Shown here: in pieces, positions 45,299 to 47,737 of the stretch
Layout of the letters: every line of letters begins with the position of its first letter
Position numbering within the stretch: the stretch's first letter is position 1
Origin: an uncultured beta proteobacterium
GTDB taxonomy: Bacteria > Pseudomonadota > Gammaproteobacteria > Burkholderiales > SG8-41
Assembly: GCA_903913965.1 (NCBI GenBank)
Contig: CAIWNB010000170.1
Location: forward strand, 1 to 47,737
Direction: 5' to 3'
Length of the DNA: 47,737 nt
Program-made: the position numbers and the translations under genes
The notes under the pieces: model-generated
What the model was told of the DNA's origin: nothing
The model's input: only the letters and a program-made list of their open reading frames with translations
Databases searched by the model: none

Positions 45299-46216
45299 TT
45301 GACCGCGCCGGACTGGTTGTGGATCGCGCTGACCATCGGCGCGGCCCTCGCACAGACCTTCCGCAACGCGGCGCAACGCCAACTCACCGCAACCCTCGGC
45401 ACGCTGGGGGCGACCCTGGTGCGCTTTCTCTACGGCCTGCCGTTCACGCTGGCCTGGCTGGCGGCCGTCAGCCTGTATGGCGGTTACCACTGGCCGGCAT
45501 TCACGCCGGTGTTCATGGGCTGGGCGCTGCTTGGCGCAGCCAGCCAACTGACCGCCGCCGCGCTGCTCTTGCAAGTCATGGAGGAGCGCAACTTCGCACT
45601 CGGCATCGCCTACTCGAAAACCGATGCGATTCTGGTCGCGCTATTTGCCTTTTTGATCCTCGGTGAATCGGTGGCGGCCGGCGTGGCGCTGGCGATCGGC
45701 ATCGGCACGCTGGGCGTGATGCTGCTGGCACCGGCCGATCCGCAACGCCCGCTGCGCGCCATGCTCGAAGGTTTAACCAGCCGCAGCGCCCTGCTCGGTG
45801 TGGGCAGCGGCGCCTGCTTTGCCTTTAGCGGCGTGTGCAACCGCGCCGCTGCGCTGTCGGTGCCGGAAACGCATTTCCTCTTGGCAGCGGCCATCATTCT
45901 GGCGATCGCGCAAAGCGTGCAAACCTTTGCCCTCGGCGGCTGGCTGCTGGCCCGCCGCGCCGGCACCCTGACCTTGATCTTCCGTGCCTGGCGCCCGTCA
46001 TTGTTCGCCGGCTGCATGGGTGCGACCGCCTCGATCGGCTGGTTTACCGCGGTGGCGATCGAACCGATCGCGCATGTGCGCACGCTGGCCTTGATCGAAC
46101 TGGTGTTTGTTTACGCGGTGTCGCAACGCATCTTCCGCGAAAAAATCACCCGACGCGAAATCACCGGCATGGGCATGTTGGCGGCCGGCCTCTTGATGGT
46201 CACGCTGACGCGCTAA
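45299..46216 (+). CDS. EamA/DMT-superfamily transporter
   Basis: This is an inner-membrane permease of 305 residues with ten predicted helices in two EamA repeats, about residues 7-143 and 163-302. The pattern includes LQVMEERNFALGIAYSKTDAILVALFAFLILGE and the second-half equivalent AVAIEPIAHVRTLALIELVFVYAVSQRIF. Members export amino acids, nucleotides or other metabolites; the substrate is unknown. The start appears to be a TTG, overlapping a TGA (TTGA) that ends a 15-codon frame beginning at 45255; neither has a strong ribosome binding site. A later internal start cannot be excluded. Confidence 0.85.
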   Translation: MTAPDWLWIALTIGAALAQTFRNAAQRQLTATLGTLGATLVRFLYGLPFTLAWLAAVSLYGGYHWPAFTPVFMGWALLGAASQLTAAALLLQVMEERNFALGIAYSKTDAILVALFAFLILGESVAAGVALAIGIGTLGVMLLAPADPQRPLRAMLEGLTSRSALLGVGSGACFAFSGVCNRAAALSVPETHFLLAAAIILAIAQSVQTFALGGWLLARRAGTLTLIFRAWRPSLFAGCMGATASIGWFTAVAIEPIAHVRTLALIELVFVYAVSQRIFREKITRREITGMGMLAAGLLMVTLTR

Positions 46217-46294
46217 GACATTGTGGTAGCGGTGACGGCACGGCCGCTGTCGCAGAATTCCTAGAAAAACCAAGAAAAGGCTAGAATTCCAATC

Positions 46295-47737
46295 ATGGAA
46301 AAAAAGCCCGCCTCTACTCTGCTCGGTCTGCCGCGCAAACTCGCCCTCATCGGCGCCGCCACTGTTGCCGCTCTCGTCTTACTCTACACCGTGGGCGGCT
46401 TTGTACTCCTGCCATGGTATGCGCAACGCGAACTGCCGCGCCTGCTCGAACAACAACTGCATCGCCCGGCGAAAATCGGCGCGATCCGTTTCAATCCATT
46501 CACGCTGACGCTGGAGGCCGACGACTTCGCGCTGACCGAACAGGATGGCCGGCCGCTGGTTTCCTTCAAGCGCGCGCTGATTGATCTGGAATGGCGCTCG
46601 ATCGCCCAACGTGCGGTGGTGCTGGGTGCGATCCGGCTGCAAACACCAGCGGTGCATATCGGCATCGCCGCCGATGGCAGCCTCAATCTCGCCGCGCTGG
46701 GCGGCAAGAAAGCGGACGCAGCGCAGGCGCAACCCGCGAAGCCGGCGTCACCGCCACGGGTTGCGATCGGCGAACTCGACATCAGCAACGGCAGCCTGTC
46801 TTTTGCAGACGAACGGGTCGGCTACAAAAACCGCTTCGAAGAGCTCTCATTCAAACTCTCCGCGCTGTCGACCTTCAGCGAAAACAAAGGTCCGTATGCA
46901 CTGACCGCCACCACGCCCGGCGGCGCCATACTCAAATGGCAGGGCGAGGCCTCGGTGACACCACTGGCGGCCAACGGCACGCTGGCACTCGAACACAGCG
47001 CGCTGGCAGAACTGCAACCGCTACTGAAAAACAGTCTGCCGGGCACCCTCAGTAGCGGTCGCGCCAGTGTTGAGCTGCCCTATGAGTTCGCGCTCGCTGC
47101 AGGCAAACCGCAGCTCACCGTGCGCAATGGCAAACTCTCGATCGAGTCCTTTGCTCTCGACGGCGCGAGCGCGGATAAGCCCTCGATCAAACTCGCCGCT
47201 CTCAACCTCGACGATCTGGCGGTCGACTTCAAAGCGCAGCCGGAGGGCGCACCGCTGATCGATGTGAAAAGCAGCGCACTTGCGCTCAAGGGTATCGCCT
47301 TCGGTGCGGCCGCCGCCGGCACACCGGTGTTCGCACTCGACAACCTGCGCCTGGAGGACATCGCGCTACACATGGCGACCGCCACCAACGGCAAGACTGC
47401 GGTCGATCTTAAGAGTGCGAAGCTCGCCGCCGAAACCTTCTCGCTGAAAGCGGCCGGCAATGACGCATCGCTGGTGACACTCGCCGCACTGACGCTCGAC
47501 AACATCGGCCTCGATATGAACGCCCGCGCGGTCAATATCGGTGCGCTGCAGCTGGCGGCCCCCGACATCAAGGTCAGACGCGAAGAGAACGGCGACATTG
47601 ATCTGCTCAAACTGTTTCCACCGAAGGACGAACCACCGTCAGCGCCGTGGCTGGTCGGCGTCAAGCAGGTTGAAATCAGCGGCGGTGCGGTGGCACTCGA
47701 CGATCGTGCGCTGGGCCTCGCGCCCGCACTCAAAGAC
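46295..47737 (+). CDS. DUF748/AsmA-like protein, N-terminal part
   Basis: This frame runs 481 codons and off the right edge of the window with no stop. It begins with a short cytoplasmic tail (MEKKPASTLLGLPRK) and one transmembrane helix at about residues 17-40. A DUF748-type periplasmic region follows: LPWYAQRELPRLLEQQLHRPAKIGAI, then VAIGELDISNGSLSFAD near 152 and WLVGVKQVEISGGAVALDD near 455, the repeated beta-strand units of AsmA-like proteins. These proteins are thought to form long periplasmic bridges for lipid transport. It starts 78 bp after the transporter gene. Confidence 0.88.
   Translation, partial: MEKKPASTLLGLPRKLALIGAATVAALVLLYTVGGFVLLPWYAQRELPRLLEQQLHRPAKIGAIRFNPFTLTLEADDFALTEQDGRPLVSFKRALIDLEWRSIAQRAVVLGAIRLQTPAVHIGIAADGSLNLAALGGKKADAAQAQPAKPASPPRVAIGELDISNGSLSFADERVGYKNRFEELSFKLSALSTFSENKGPYALTATTPGGAILKWQGEASVTPLAANGTLALEHSALAELQPLLKNSLPGTLSSGRASVELPYEFALAAGKPQLTVRNGKLSIESFALDGASADKPSIKLAALNLDDLAVDFKAQPEGAPLIDVKSSALALKGIAFGAAAAGTPVFALDNLRLEDIALHMATATNGKTAVDLKSAKLAAETFSLKAAGNDASLVTLAALTLDNIGLDMNARAVNIGALQLAAPDIKVRREENGDIDLLKLFPPKDEPPSAPWLVGVKQVEISGGAVALDDRALGLAPALKD

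Noticed and set aside
1-47737. CRISPR arrays, prophage, insertion sequences, tRNA or rRNA genes
   Set aside because: None was seen: no regularly spaced repeats, no transposase or integrase motifs, and no tRNA-like cloverleaf with CCA-proximal T-loop. A covariance-model scan would be needed to exclude small RNAs.

Overview
The window is about 60% GC and reads as the chromosome of a betaproteobacterium, probably of the Burkholderiales/Nitrosomonadales type. The evidence is a complete dcw (division and cell wall) cluster in the beta/gamma order, an rsmI/yraN/gmhA/dolP block, a birA-coaX-SPOR operon, and three Bug/TctC-type periplasmic receptors, a family greatly expanded in Burkholderiales. No phage, transposase, CRISPR array, rRNA or tRNA gene was found.

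Positions 1-18900 are one long minus-strand operon. A sigma70 promoter at 18871-18899 with three MraZ boxes drives mraZ-rsmH-ftsL-ftsI-murE-murF-mraY-murD-ftsW-murG-murC-murB-ddl-ftsQ-ftsA-ftsZ-lpxC, followed by a truncated small membrane protein. The Mur enzymes and Ddl build UDP-MurNAc-pentapeptide, MraY and MurG make lipid II, FtsW/FtsI/FtsL/FtsQ/FtsA/FtsZ form the divisome, and LpxC commits lipid A synthesis. From mraZ through ftsA almost every gene overlaps or touches the next. The two exceptions, murF/mraY and murC/murB, are each bridged exactly by an unannotated 25-codon ORF with a strong Shine-Dalgarno sequence overlapping both neighbours. This is the most unusual signal in the window.

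Positions 18900-31250 hold housekeeping genes. They include an AT-rich spacer, a tartrate/isopropylmalate-type dehydrogenase, the RNase P RNA gene rnpB, pyrC and rsmI on the minus strand. Then come yraN, a phosphoheptose isomerase and dolP (plus); a Gly/Arg/Gln-rich low-complexity protein (minus); the heptose-1-phosphate adenylyltransferase rfaE2 (plus); SPOR-protein/coaX/birA (minus); an S51 peptidase; a 67-residue membrane protein; and glnS.

Positions 31250-46220 look like an accessory metabolic region with frequent strand switches. It has two ketopantoate-reductase-family proteins each next to a Bug receptor, a third Bug receptor next to a pyroglutamyl peptidase, a pirin, a cupin, an alpha/beta hydrolase, an unclassified lipoprotein, a Ca2+/H+ antiporter, a GMC oxidoreductase, an SDR and an EamA permease. 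No TctA/TctB permease subunits accompany the receptors. The window ends inside a DUF748/AsmA-like gene. All calls come from reading motifs, gene order and start/stop geometry; no database search was possible.
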